Positions 1 to 8,447 of a stretch of 64,000 nucleotides of DNA are shown here, piece by piece. The stretch lies in the NCBI RefSeq assembly GCF_005765165.1, contig NZ_VCIW01000006.1, positions 124,001-188,000 of the forward strand, given 5' to 3'. How positions within the stretch are numbered: position 1 is the first letter of the stretch; the number at the start of each line of letters is the position of its first letter. The translations under genes were made by a program, and so were the position numbers. The notes beneath the pieces are model-generated. The model was not told the origin of the DNA. It ran no database searches and saw nothing but the letters and a program-made list of their open reading frames with translations. The stretch is from Paenibacillus antri. GTDB taxonomy: Bacteria > Bacillota > Bacilli > Paenibacillales > YIM-B00363.

Positions 1-26
1 TGGCAGGCGAAGGCAGGACGGCGTAA
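1..26 (+). CDS. possible 3' end of an upstream gene
   Basis: In frame 3 the window opens with a short open stretch (codons GCA GGC GAA GGC AGG ACG GCG) closed by TAA at 24-26, just ahead of the ribosome site of the next gene. This would fit the tail of a preceding operon member, but seven codons cannot identify it. Inference only. Confidence 0.25.
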
Positions 27-67
27 GAAGGTCGAACGAGCCGCGACATGCGGGAGGAGGGGATGCC

Positions 68-541
68 GTGATCAAGGTAACGAAGAGATCCTTATGGGGA
101 TACGATCCGGATTCGGTAGAGCGCGCAACGGCACGGTTGAACGCCGACCATGAAGCGGCGTGCTCTGCGCTCCGAAGCGAGCTCGATCGATTGAGGCTGG
201 AACATGCGGAATGGGAGAAGGCGGTCGCTCGTCTGCGGCGGGAGCTGGAAGCACCGGATCGAAGCGTAGAGATGGCGAAGCAGCTGCTAGAAGAACATTA
301 CGCGGCAACGGAAGAAGTGCTGGAAGCGAAAAGGATGTACGACGATTCGATGGCGCGTATGAAGTCGGACGAAGCGGTCGTCGCGGAAAAACAGGAGTCC
401 GCCTTGTCCCGGATCAAATCGGAGCTGGGCGGGTGGCTTGAGGAGAAAGCGCAGTCGGGAGGGGGTGGGGAGAGGCATGAGCGAATGGAAGCGGGAGACG
501 AAGCGCAAGCTGTTCGGCCTACACCCCGGGAAGACAGCTGA
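68..541 (+). CDS. DivIVA-like coiled-coil protein (hypothetical)
   Basis: 157-residue, highly charged protein. Residues 9-14 read LWGYDP, followed by a helix-prone segment, which resembles the N-terminal turn of DivIVA/GpsB-type proteins; residues 20-130 are almost continuous coiled coil; the tail is Gly/Glu-rich and probably disordered. It starts at GTG 68 behind a GGGAGGAGGGG ribosome site. Its 3' end overlaps the next gene, which begins at 477 in another frame, so the two are probably coupled. The next protein also opens with a short Phe/Leu-Gly-x-x-Pro turn and then coiled coil, suggesting they are paralogues. Likely role, by inference, is a cytoplasmic scaffold placing the membrane machinery encoded downstream. 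No catalytic motif is visible. Confidence 0.7.
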   Translation: MIKVTKRSLWGYDPDSVERATARLNADHEAACSALRSELDRLRLEHAEWEKAVARLRRELEAPDRSVEMAKQLLEEHYAATEEVLEAKRMYDDSMARMKSDEAVVAEKQESALSRIKSELGGWLEEKAQSGGGGERHERMEAGDEAQAVRPTPREDS

Positions 542-1955
542 GTATATAAGAAAGCTTAAGCAATACCAGCAACAGTCCCTCTTGGAGCTGCGTAATCAGG
601 TGGAGGCCCAAGAGAAATCGAACGCCGCGCTGAAGCGGGAAGCGGAGGCCCTCGAGGCGGAACTCGCGGATCGCCGCCGGACGGACGCGCTATACCAAAC
701 GGCGCAAGACCGGCTTGCGGCGAGCAAGAAGGCGCTTCGCGCGCTGGGCGAAGCCGAGGCGAAGTCGATCGGAGATCGGATGAAGGCGGAGGAAGAACGG
801 CATTGGAAGCGCATGGAGCGTATCGAAGCGCAAAGCCGCCGTTACGAGGAGACGTTCCGATCGCTGCTCGAGGAGCTGACCGAGCTCGTCGGCAAAGTCG
901 AGCGATTGGATCGCGGGCTCGATTTGATCGAAGATCAAGGCGCCGAGCAGCCTGTCGAGGAAACGGCGGGAGTCTCGTTCTATGAGGTTGCGGCCTCCAA
1001 GGTTCTGGAGGAGCGGGAGGCCGATCGAGCTCCGGTATTCGAAGAAAATACGGATGAGGCGCCTACTCCTACGGAAATACATGAGGAGGAATTGGAATCG
1101 CTCCATAGACACGCGAAGGTGATTCAATTCAAGCTTCGCAAAATCGTAGAGGAACGGAAGACGGACGGGGAAGGTTTGGAGGCGGGCGAGAAGGAGGCGG
1201 AGGCGGATCGACGTAAGTCCGCGGCCAAGGAAGAAGATCGTCGCGAAGCGCAGACGAAGACGGAGCCTGCGGTCGAAGCGCTCGAACTCGAACGCCGCGA
1301 AGCGGAGGGCGTCGCGGAGAAGCGGGAGACGGAGAACGCCCGCGCGAGCCGTGAAGACTATCGGGAGGACATGGAGCTGGCCGCCGCGTCGTCCTGGGGG
1401 GCGTCCTCGCCGGTTGCGCCGTCGTCGAAGCGATCTTCCGCCCGCAAGAACGAGATGCGCAGGGCGCCTCGGTCGCCTTCGAAGCCATCGGCCTTCTGGG
1501 GCGATATTAACGAATATCTTGACGACTTCGGCGACACCGCCGTCGAGGCCGACGGCGGTCTCGAGGAGAATATCGACGGTGGCGGTTTCGAGCGGAAATC
1601 CGACTTCTTCGACTTGCCTTCCTCGCCCGTCGAAGCGCCTTCCCGCAAGTCGGAAGCCTCTTCTCGGTCTTCGACTCCCCCGGATCGTGTCGTCGCCGCG
1701 CCTCCGAGAGGGGCGTCGACCGGGGAGGAGCAAGGTCGGGAAAGTCCGGCGCTGACGGAAGAAATTTTGTCGATCCGAAATCGCTACATCGTCGGCAAGC
1801 TGGCCGGCGAGACGCTGCACGGCTATGACGGACGGGTGATCGTTAACAAAAATCAACGGATTACACCGGCCATCGTACAGGAAGCGGATAAGGAAGGGAA
1901 GCTGCCGGATCTCATTATCCATATGATCGTTCCGATCGAGGGCGGGGAAGTATGA
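477..1955 (+). CDS. long coiled-coil scaffold protein with C-terminal beta domain (hypothetical)
   Basis: 492 residues. I place the start at ATG 477 (MSEWKRETKRKLFGLHPGK) because GGGGGTGGGGAGAGG lies directly upstream; an in-frame ATG at 438 has no ribosome site. Residues 10-20 (LFGLHPGKTAEYI) recall the membrane-binding turn of DivIVA-like proteins; residues 20-150 and 210-310 are coiled coil; 320-420 is Ser/Pro/Arg-rich and low complexity; about 430-490 is a compact domain (NRYIVGKLAGETLHGYDGRV) of the kind of small beta-barrel hybrid seen at the ends of Firmicute scaffold proteins. Cytoplasmic, no membrane segment. Its stop overlaps the next start by ATGA. Probably a partner of the first gene in organising the export complex; function not known. 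Confidence 0.75.
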   Translation: MSEWKRETKRKLFGLHPGKTAEYIRKLKQYQQQSLLELRNQVEAQEKSNAALKREAEALEAELADRRRTDALYQTAQDRLAASKKALRALGEAEAKSIGDRMKAEEERHWKRMERIEAQSRRYEETFRSLLEELTELVGKVERLDRGLDLIEDQGAEQPVEETAGVSFYEVAASKVLEEREADRAPVFEENTDEAPTPTEIHEEELESLHRHAKVIQFKLRKIVEERKTDGEGLEAGEKEAEADRRKSAAKEEDRREAQTKTEPAVEALELERREAEGVAEKRETENARASREDYREDMELAAASSWGASSPVAPSSKRSSARKNEMRRAPRSPSKPSAFWGDINEYLDDFGDTAVEADGGLEENIDGGGFERKSDFFDLPSSPVEAPSRKSEASSRSSTPPDRVVAAPPRGASTGEEQGRESPALTEEILSIRNRYIVGKLAGETLHGYDGRVIVNKNQRITPAIVQEADKEGKLPDLIIHMIVPIEGGEV

Positions 1956-3547
1956 TCGTCGAGTTCGAATCGCGCGCCGAGCTGTTCGATCGCCTCGTTG
2001 GAGAAGTGCAGAAGCGTAACATGTTTCCGGAGGATCGTTACGAGATCGCCGCTTTATTGGAGTCGATGGGCTGGAATGACGGACGGGTCGGCGAAAAATT
2101 CGGGATGCACGACGTTTTCGAACTGGCGGACGCGATCTGGGAGCAGATCCAACAACGCGTCGTCGTCACCCCGTTCGAGCCCCCTCCGAAGCGGGATTTG
2201 ACGTACATGATCGTCGAGCTGTCCAAGAGCTTCCTGCGGGGCGTGATCTTCGCTTTGCCGATGGCGATCTCGGTGTTATCGATGCTGACGCTGAAGTTCT
2301 CGTTATGGTCATATGAGTTTCTCAGCGTCGAACTGGCGACGTGCATCGCGATCGGTACGATTCTTAGCTTTATCGTAGTAGGCGGGTACACGCAGGCGAT
2401 CGCTCGAAGGGGCTTCTTTTACTTATTTCAAGGGTATTACAACATGGGGCGGAAGGTTACCTTCAAGTTTATCCGACTCGGTTATATCACTTGTTTGATT
2501 ACCTGTGTCTTGATTTACGGATTTAACTTGATTTTCAACATCTTCCCTTCGAACATGTTCATCTATATCGTCTTGTATTTTTTCTTTCTCACGTCGATTT
2601 GGCTCTCCGTGACGGTCATGTACATTTTACGAAGAGAATTGACGTTCACCGGATTAATCATTTTAGGTATTATTCTCGTCTATATATTGATGAGTTATAC
2701 GCCGTTGGATATCATCTTCTCCCAGTTGATTTCGATCTTTTTCGTATCCGTCGTCGGCATGGTCTTAGCGGTGCACTACTTTCGATTGGCGGAGCGGAAA
2801 GAGGAGAAAGGGATCGCGCCGCAATTGCCGCGAATGTCCATTACCATCTACTCGGTCATGCCGTATTTCGTCTATGGCTTTCTATATTTTTTCTTCTTGT
2901 TCGTCGATCGGATCAACGCATGGTCGGCGCATGAGTGGTATATGCCCTATTTTATCTGGTTTCGGGGCGAATACGAGCTGGGATTGGACTTTGCGCTTCT
3001 GGCGCTTATGATTCCGCTCGGCGTCAGCGAGGTCATCGTGCATAAGCTGATGCTGGATATGGAGGATGCGCAGAAGCGCTACTGGGGATCCGAGACGGAG
3101 TCGATGAACCGGCATTTCCGCAAAGTGTATTACAAGATGATAGCCGTCATCGGAACGGCGTCCGTCGCGAGCGGCGCGATCGTCTGGAAGGGCTTGTTCA
3201 TGGCCAACGATAAATATATCGAGTTTGCAGGCAAGCCGTTAATTCGGGAAGATACCGTGACGGAATTCGTCTTCATCGTATCCGTGGCGTCTTACGTGAT
3301 CCTGGCTGTCGCGCTGATGAACGCGGTCATTCTGTTTTCCCTGTCCCAAGCGGATTTGGTCAATCGATCGATCATCCCGGCGGTCGTCGCGAACATGGTA
3401 GTCGGCTTCCTGCTCAGCCGATGGTTCGATTACCATTATGCCATATTCGGGCTGTTGGTCGGTTCCATCATCTTCGCGACGCTAACGACGATTCAGATGC
3501 TTCGGGTTCTCAAGAAGCTGGATTATTACTTATACGCGGCGAATTAG
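1952..3547 (+). CDS. polytopic membrane protein, possible PelG-like polysaccharide exporter
   Basis: 531 residues. The first ~75 residues are soluble (acidic, helical); from about residue 85 to the end there are roughly 12 hydrophobic segments spread evenly, with one larger loop near 320-345 containing Trp/Tyr (SAHEWYMPYFIWFRGEYELG). Size, segment number and gene setting fit a MOP-superfamily flippase such as PelG, the inner-membrane protein of Pel polysaccharide export, but the similarity is by topology and a few loop residues, so the assignment is tentative. Start ATG 1952 overlaps the upstream stop (ATGA), so it is co-translated with the coiled-coil protein. The soluble N-terminal domain is an addition relative to classical PelG and may dock to those scaffolds. 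Confidence 0.6.
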   Translation: MIVEFESRAELFDRLVGEVQKRNMFPEDRYEIAALLESMGWNDGRVGEKFGMHDVFELADAIWEQIQQRVVVTPFEPPPKRDLTYMIVELSKSFLRGVIFALPMAISVLSMLTLKFSLWSYEFLSVELATCIAIGTILSFIVVGGYTQAIARRGFFYLFQGYYNMGRKVTFKFIRLGYITCLITCVLIYGFNLIFNIFPSNMFIYIVLYFFFLTSIWLSVTVMYILRRELTFTGLIILGIILVYILMSYTPLDIIFSQLISIFFVSVVGMVLAVHYFRLAERKEEKGIAPQLPRMSITIYSVMPYFVYGFLYFFFLFVDRINAWSAHEWYMPYFIWFRGEYELGLDFALLALMIPLGVSEVIVHKLMLDMEDAQKRYWGSETESMNRHFRKVYYKMIAVIGTASVASGAIVWKGLFMANDKYIEFAGKPLIREDTVTEFVFIVSVASYVILAVALMNAVILFSLSQADLVNRSIIPAVVANMVVGFLLSRWFDYHYAIFGLLVGSIIFATLTTIQMLRVLKKLDYYLYAAN

Positions 3548-3571
3548 CGAGAATAGAAGGGGGAGGGCGAA

Positions 3572-5590
3572 ATGTATGGAAGCATCCTGAATCAGATTTT
3601 CCATATCGGACACTACGTATTCGCCTTCTGGCTGCTTCTGATTCTCGTGCCGAAATTCATTTTCTCGCCGTCCTCCTCGGACAAGCTGGAACGAATCGTT
3701 TCGAATGCCATGCGAATGACGTTCCTCTACATCGTAATTGCATATGTGTTAGTTGTGACCAAGCTGTTCGAGGTGCTGTCGATTCTCGCCGTGATTGCGT
3801 TCCTGATCCTCCGATCGTACGTGCTGCCGAAGCATCAAAGGAAACGCGGCGACGCGATGACGGAACTAGGCGCGAAGTTCTACGACTTCCTCGAAATCGC
3901 GTTCCGTACGAAACTCGGATGGAAATATATACGGGGCAGACGCGTATTTACGGACAAGCGTCTTCAGCTACCGAAGACGTCTTTCGCGGCTGCGGCGGCG
4001 GCCGTGCTCGCGATCGCGGTGTTCGGCATGTCTGGCTTCGTACGGCTGTACGATGCATTCACGAGCGCCGCGCCTTCGATGTCGGACGGAGCCGTCATCC
4101 TCGCTTGGTCGAAATACATTAGCATGCGCGAGTTGTTCCATGACGGCGTCTACCCGCAAGGCATGTTTATTATGATGTCTTATCTGCAAAAATTCGCCGC
4201 GATCAATGCGATTTACGTGCTGAAGTATACGGGCGGTCTCAACACGTTGCTGGTCGTATTCGGCTTGTACTTCTCCGTATCGCGCCTAACCGGCGGCCGG
4301 TGGGCAGCGCTTGCGGGAGCGGTTGTGTACGGACTGGCCGGCACCGCGCTGCACGGAGGCGATTGGGAACGGCAAGCGGCGACGATCCCGCAGGAATTTG
4401 CGCTCTTATTCCTGTTGCCGACGTTGTATTTTTTCTTCCGATATTTCGAGAACGGTTCGAGACACGCGCTCTGGGCGGGCGCCGCGGGCTGCGCCGTCAT
4501 GGGCTTGTCCCACACGATCGCGTTCGCTTATGGCGGCTTAGGACTCGGGATCTTGATGCTTCTTGGGCTGGCGGCCGGGGAGGAAGGGAGGAGACGGTTT
4601 TGGACGGGCGCGGTCGCCGGCATCGCTTGCGTCATGGTGTCGATCATCCCGCTCGCATATGGCTTGCTCATCGGTAAGTCGTTCCACGGCTCGTCCTCGA
4701 GCTTCTTGGCGGAGACGGCGAAGATCGATCCCCCGTCTCTGAACGGTTGGGATTACGTCGGCCTCGCTTGTATCGCTGCCCTCGCTCTATGGAGCTTGGC
4801 GGCGCCGCGTGGCGAACGGATGGTTTATCGGTTCGCGACGTTGTTCGGGTTCACCTGCTTCTTGCTATACGCTTACGGCGGACCGGTCAGCCAGAGCGTC
4901 GTCCTGGCCACTCGAAGCGAGAGCGTCTGGACCGTCGCGACCTGTCTGGCGTTCGGCGTCGTATGGCATGCCGTTTGGAAGGCGGTATTGTCGGACGAGG
5001 GCCGCATCGCGGCAACCGTTCAAGTCGTCTTATGCGCGTCGCTCGTCGCCGGCCTCGGCTTCGCCAACGGGCTGAAGCCGATTATCCCGTATAAGATGAT
5101 GTGGGACAGCTCGGCGGCGCAATACGTCTCGATAGCGAAGCAACATCTGCCGATGACCTGGGTCGTGTACTCGCAAAGCGAAGGGTATTCGCTGACATAC
5201 GGAACCGGCGTACACGATTACATCGGCACGCTGATCAAGGATTTCGATCCAAGGAAGTTTCCGCTGACCCGGACCGAAGAGACGATGCCCGACGGCAACA
5301 TCGCATACCACATTTATATCATCGAGGAAAAGCAAGTGTATCGTCACGATCCTCGGCTAAGCATCTACAATGCGCTCGCCCCGGAATACGAACGCAAGGA
5401 ACAGGAGTACCGCGAGCTTCGGCAATGGCTGGCGTTATACCAGGAATATAACGGGGACTTGAAGACCTTCTATGAAGACGATGTGATCAAGGTGCATTAC
5501 ATCTTCCGAGGCACCGATCAAGAAGCCAACGACGAGTTAATATGGGCGAAGCCGGAATTTAGCAAGCTGCTGGAAAATTTAATGCAATGA
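3572..5590 (+). CDS. large membrane protein, GT-C-like glycosyltransferase candidate
   Basis: 672 residues with about 12-13 hydrophobic segments: two near residues 10-90, then from 140 to about 500. After them comes a soluble C-terminal domain of ~170 residues rich in Tyr and charged residues. Layout (many helices, long extracytoplasmic loop after the first pair, C-terminal globular domain) is that of GT-C enzymes that use lipid-linked sugars, which fits the GT2 polyprenyl-phosphate sugar synthase and DUF2304 protein that follow. I do not see a family-defining Asp pair with certainty (loop 1 holds SAAPSMSDGAVI). Start ATG 3572 follows AGGGGGAGGG. Product: hypothetical sugar transferase for the exported polymer. 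Confidence 0.6.
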   Translation: MYGSILNQIFHIGHYVFAFWLLLILVPKFIFSPSSSDKLERIVSNAMRMTFLYIVIAYVLVVTKLFEVLSILAVIAFLILRSYVLPKHQRKRGDAMTELGAKFYDFLEIAFRTKLGWKYIRGRRVFTDKRLQLPKTSFAAAAAAVLAIAVFGMSGFVRLYDAFTSAAPSMSDGAVILAWSKYISMRELFHDGVYPQGMFIMMSYLQKFAAINAIYVLKYTGGLNTLLVVFGLYFSVSRLTGGRWAALAGAVVYGLAGTALHGGDWERQAATIPQEFALLFLLPTLYFFFRYFENGSRHALWAGAAGCAVMGLSHTIAFAYGGLGLGILMLLGLAAGEEGRRRFWTGAVAGIACVMVSIIPLAYGLLIGKSFHGSSSSFLAETAKIDPPSLNGWDYVGLACIAALALWSLAAPRGERMVYRFATLFGFTCFLLYAYGGPVSQSVVLATRSESVWTVATCLAFGVVWHAVWKAVLSDEGRIAATVQVVLCASLVAGLGFANGLKPIIPYKMMWDSSAAQYVSIAKQHLPMTWVVYSQSEGYSLTYGTGVHDYIGTLIKDFDPRKFPLTRTEETMPDGNIAYHIYIIEEKQVYRHDPRLSIYNALAPEYERKEQEYRELRQWLALYQEYNGDLKTFYEDDVIKVHYIFRGTDQEANDELIWAKPEFSKLLENLMQ

Positions 5591-5619
5591 GAACATGCGT
5601 ACCTGGAGGAATCGTCGCC

Positions 5620-6354
5620 GTGAATCCCAAGTCGATCTTAATACTTATCCCTGCTTATAACGAGGAATTGAATATCGCAGGCGTCTTGCAGGAACTGCTG
5701 GCGATGCGGTTGGATGCCGATATTCTCGTCGTGAACGACGGCTCGACGGACCGGACGAAAGAAGTCGCGTCGGCGTTCCCGATTACGGTCCTCTCCCACC
5801 CGTGCAACTTGGGGTACGGCGCGGCATTGCAAACCGGCTTCCGGTACGCGCAGCGCTGGGGTTACGCTTACTGCTTGCAGTTCGACGCGGACGGACAGCA
5901 TGACGCCTCCGACTTGCCGGGGATGATCGAAGCCGTCCGGCGGGACGACGCCGATATCGTCATCGGCTCCCGGTTTCTGGATCGCGGGAACGGAATGAAG
6001 ATGGGCGCGATGAAGACCATCGCGATCGCGTTCTTCCGCGGCTTGATTTACCGAACGACCGGGAAGAAAATCTCCGACCCGACCTCCGGGTTCAAGGGGA
6101 TCTCTCATGCTCTCTTCTCACAATACGCCAAGCAGCAGGAATTTCCGTCCGACTTCCCGGATGCCGATATTTTGATCCGGACGTTGCTGCAGCAATTCCA
6201 GATTAAAGAAATTCCGGTGCGGATGCGCCCTCGGGAAATGGGCGTCAGCATGCACAGCGGGCTGAAGCCGATCATGTACATGCTGAAGGTGATGTTGAGT
6301 GTGTTGATCGTCTTATTGAACGACAAATTGACGAGAAGCAGGAGGGCCGTATGA
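5620..6354 (+). CDS. GT2 glycosyltransferase, polyprenyl-phosphate sugar synthase (DPM1-like)
   Basis: 244 residues of the GT2 / dolichyl-phosphate mannose synthase family: PAYNEE near residue 12, VNDGSTDRT near 39 and FDADGQHD near 88, the last being the metal-binding DxD equivalent. Known members transfer a sugar from a nucleotide donor to a polyprenyl phosphate on the cytoplasmic face. No C-terminal membrane helices, but a basic, hydrophobic tail. I chose GTG 5620 because CTGGAGGA lies 9 bases upstream; an in-frame ATG at 5587 overlaps the previous gene and has no such site. The stop overlaps the DUF2304 start by ATGA. The pair DPM1-like + DUF2304 is common in surface polysaccharide loci. 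Confidence 0.9.
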   Translation: MNPKSILILIPAYNEELNIAGVLQELLAMRLDADILVVNDGSTDRTKEVASAFPITVLSHPCNLGYGAALQTGFRYAQRWGYAYCLQFDADGQHDASDLPGMIEAVRRDDADIVIGSRFLDRGNGMKMGAMKTIAIAFFRGLIYRTTGKKISDPTSGFKGISHALFSQYAKQQEFPSDFPDADILIRTLLQQFQIKEIPVRMRPREMGVSMHSGLKPIMYMLKVMLSVLIVLLNDKLTRSRRAV

Positions 6355-6698
6355 GCCTAGTCGCCAAGCTGTTCGTGTTTTTCTCCGGGCTCGTTTTCTC
6401 CTTTATCGTTTTGAATTTACTATTGAAGCGGAAAATTAACGAGCGGAACTCGATCGTCTGGTTCTTCGGGGCCGGATCGATCTTACTCGTTTCCGCCAAT
6501 CCCGGATGGTTGGATTGGGTCGCCTTGCGGGTCGGCATTCAGTATCCGCCCTCCCTGCTGTTTCTGTTTTCCAACCTGATCCTACTGCTCTTGGTGCTGC
6601 ATCAATCGACCCAAATCTCGGCCTTGAACGAGAAGGTGAAGCAACTGGCGCAGCATATCTCGATCTCGGAGCAGGCACGCGAGAAGGAAGAGGAATAA
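6351..6698 (+). CDS. DUF2304 family membrane protein
   Basis: 115 residues: three hydrophobic helices (about 5-22, 35-52, 65-85) followed by a short cytoplasmic coiled coil rich in Gln/Glu. The motif NSIVWFFGAGSILL at ~30-45 and a C-terminal NEKVKQLAQHIS helix match the DUF2304 pattern. These proteins are usually encoded next to a DPM1-type GT2 and are thought to assist membrane handling of lipid-linked sugars; no enzyme activity is known. Start overlaps the GT2 stop (ATGA). Confidence 0.85.
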   Translation: MSLVAKLFVFFSGLVFSFIVLNLLLKRKINERNSIVWFFGAGSILLVSANPGWLDWVALRVGIQYPPSLLFLFSNLILLLLVLHQSTQISALNEKVKQLAQHISISEQAREKEEE

Positions 6699-6725
6699 CG
6701 GCGACTTTATGGAAAAGGGGGGAGC

Positions 6726-8447
6726 ATGATGTCGTCCGTGACGCTGTCGATCGTCGTCATGCTCCTGGCGGCGGCGGTGCTTGCGATGTCGGGCTTATAC
6801 GTCGCGGAGAGGCGGAAGAAAGCGCGACTGGAAGCTCAATGGATTTCCGCGAGACGGGCTTTGGAGCGAATCCAACCGCTCGCAGGCATGGAGAACAACT
6901 TGGACGTTCTGCTAGAGGCGTTCTCGCATGCGGTGGAAGCGTCGATGTACGCCTTCTATCTGCTGCAACCGGAGAAGAAGCAATATACGTTGAGAGCGCT
7001 GAGACACAGTAAGCCCAACATCGGCCGGGCGGCGCCGTCATACAGCGGACTTACCCCATACCCCGAACAGCCGTATTTGCCTCCTCTGTCGCTCCCTATC
7101 GATGCCGGAAGGATAGAAGGCGCGGGATGGATCGCGGAAAAAGGAGTCTCCTTGCTGCACATCTCGCTTCAAGGCGGAGACGGCATCTTGAGAGCCGGGC
7201 CGGCTAGGAAGCGCTCGAAGCGCCTGGAGACGACGGTCGCGGAGACGGTCGGATGGTTTTCCCCCGTCGTGTCCTGGCTGCTGCAAGTCGAAGCGTCGGT
7301 GCGCAGCGGGGAGGCTGCCCGAAAATCCGATGCGTCCTGGAGAAGGCTGCTCCTGCTCATAGCGGAGCCCGAATCCGTCGTGGACCTAGCGTTCCGCGTC
7401 GCGATGGATGTTATGGAGTTGAAGGACGCGGAGTTTGTTTCCGCGGCGGACGACGAGCCGCAAGGCGAGACGGCCGTATCCCTTCGCCAAGACGGAGGTC
7501 ATGCGGTTTTCGTCTGCCGTTACCGGACGCCGTCGGGGGTAGGGGAGCGCGCATTCCGGTCGGTCCCCGCACACTGCGTCATGGACGATCGACGGATCGC
7601 GGATTCCTTGCGGACGGCTTGCCTGCAGGCGGAAGCGTTCCTTGCGGCGGCCGGCAACCGCGCGACGCGCTCGGAACGCGTCTTGTTGTTGAAGCGGTTC
7701 GCTTCCTTGTTCGATGCGATGAGCCCGTGGAAGACGGGATATGCGGAACAGATGAGCCGATATGCGACCGTCGTCGCCCGGGATCTGGGTCTGCCGGACG
7801 AAGAGGTGCAGGAGATCGCGACGGCGGCTTGGATCGCCAATATCGGGGAAGCGGCGCTCGAGACCGGTCTCATGACGAAGGACGGCCGGTTCACGGAAGA
7901 CGAGTACGAACGAATGAAAACTCACGCGGAACTCGGCGCGACCATGGCGGAGTTGACGCTCGGCGAAAGAGGGCGCATCGCGGAAGCGATCCGGTATCAC
8001 CATGAACGGGTGGATGGACGAGGGTACCCTTCCGGGTTGACGGGCTCCTCGATTCCGATCGGCGCTCGCGTCATTGCCGTCGTTCAGACGTTCCTGGCCG
8101 CGGTGCACGGCCGGAAGCAACGCGAGCCTCTCGCCTTCGGCGTAGCGTTGGGCAGGCTCGAAGCCGCCGCGGGCACGATGTTGGATCCGGAAGTCGTCGG
8201 CACCTTCGTCAACTGGTTTTCGCGTAAGCGCGCCGACGCGGGAGAAACGATGAAGCCGCTCGGCGTCTGCTGGGAGATGCACTGTACACCATCGTCTTTA
8301 TGCGAAGTTTGTCCCGTGTACGGACAACGGGAGAAGCCGTGTTGGACATACGAAAACCAGGCATGCGCTTCGCATGGAAAGTCATGCAAGCAATGCTTCG
8401 TCTATACGGAGGCGGCAGAACGCTCAGGGGGGAGTGCGAGGAAGTGA
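6726..8447 (+). CDS. GAF/HD-GYP signalling protein with degenerate HD dyad and Cys-rich tail (copy 1)
   Basis: 573 residues. Order: one N-terminal membrane helix (about 4-24), GAF-like domain (~50-180), a second sensor-like region (~200-310), HD-GYP domain (~330-500), Cys-rich tail (~515-565). In active HD-GYP phosphodiesterases the first motif is HDIGK; here the aligned residues are A371-N372-I-G-E, so the metal-binding His-Asp pair is absent. Later signature residues are kept: H425-H426-E and DGRGYPSGL, the GYP loop. The tail has eight Cys in the pattern C-x4-C-x5-C-x2-C-P-x7-C-W-x6-C-x6-C-x2-C, probably a metal or Fe-S site. Known family role: c-di-GMP hydrolysis; loss of the dyad suggests binding without cleavage. 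RBS AAAGGGGGGAG precedes ATG 6726. A paralogue lies at 12381-14204. Confidence 0.85.
   Translation: MMSSVTLSIVVMLLAAAVLAMSGLYVAERRKKARLEAQWISARRALERIQPLAGMENNLDVLLEAFSHAVEASMYAFYLLQPEKKQYTLRALRHSKPNIGRAAPSYSGLTPYPEQPYLPPLSLPIDAGRIEGAGWIAEKGVSLLHISLQGGDGILRAGPARKRSKRLETTVAETVGWFSPVVSWLLQVEASVRSGEAARKSDASWRRLLLLIAEPESVVDLAFRVAMDVMELKDAEFVSAADDEPQGETAVSLRQDGGHAVFVCRYRTPSGVGERAFRSVPAHCVMDDRRIADSLRTACLQAEAFLAAAGNRATRSERVLLLKRFASLFDAMSPWKTGYAEQMSRYATVVARDLGLPDEEVQEIATAAWIANIGEAALETGLMTKDGRFTEDEYERMKTHAELGATMAELTLGERGRIAEAIRYHHERVDGRGYPSGLTGSSIPIGARVIAVVQTFLAAVHGRKQREPLAFGVALGRLEAAAGTMLDPEVVGTFVNWFSRKRADAGETMKPLGVCWEMHCTPSSLCEVCPVYGQREKPCWTYENQACASHGKSCKQCFVYTEAAERSGGSARK

Noticed and set aside
690-1922. 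410-residue minus-strand frame
   Set aside because: Opposite-strand shadow of the coiled-coil gene, Arg-rich, no start context.
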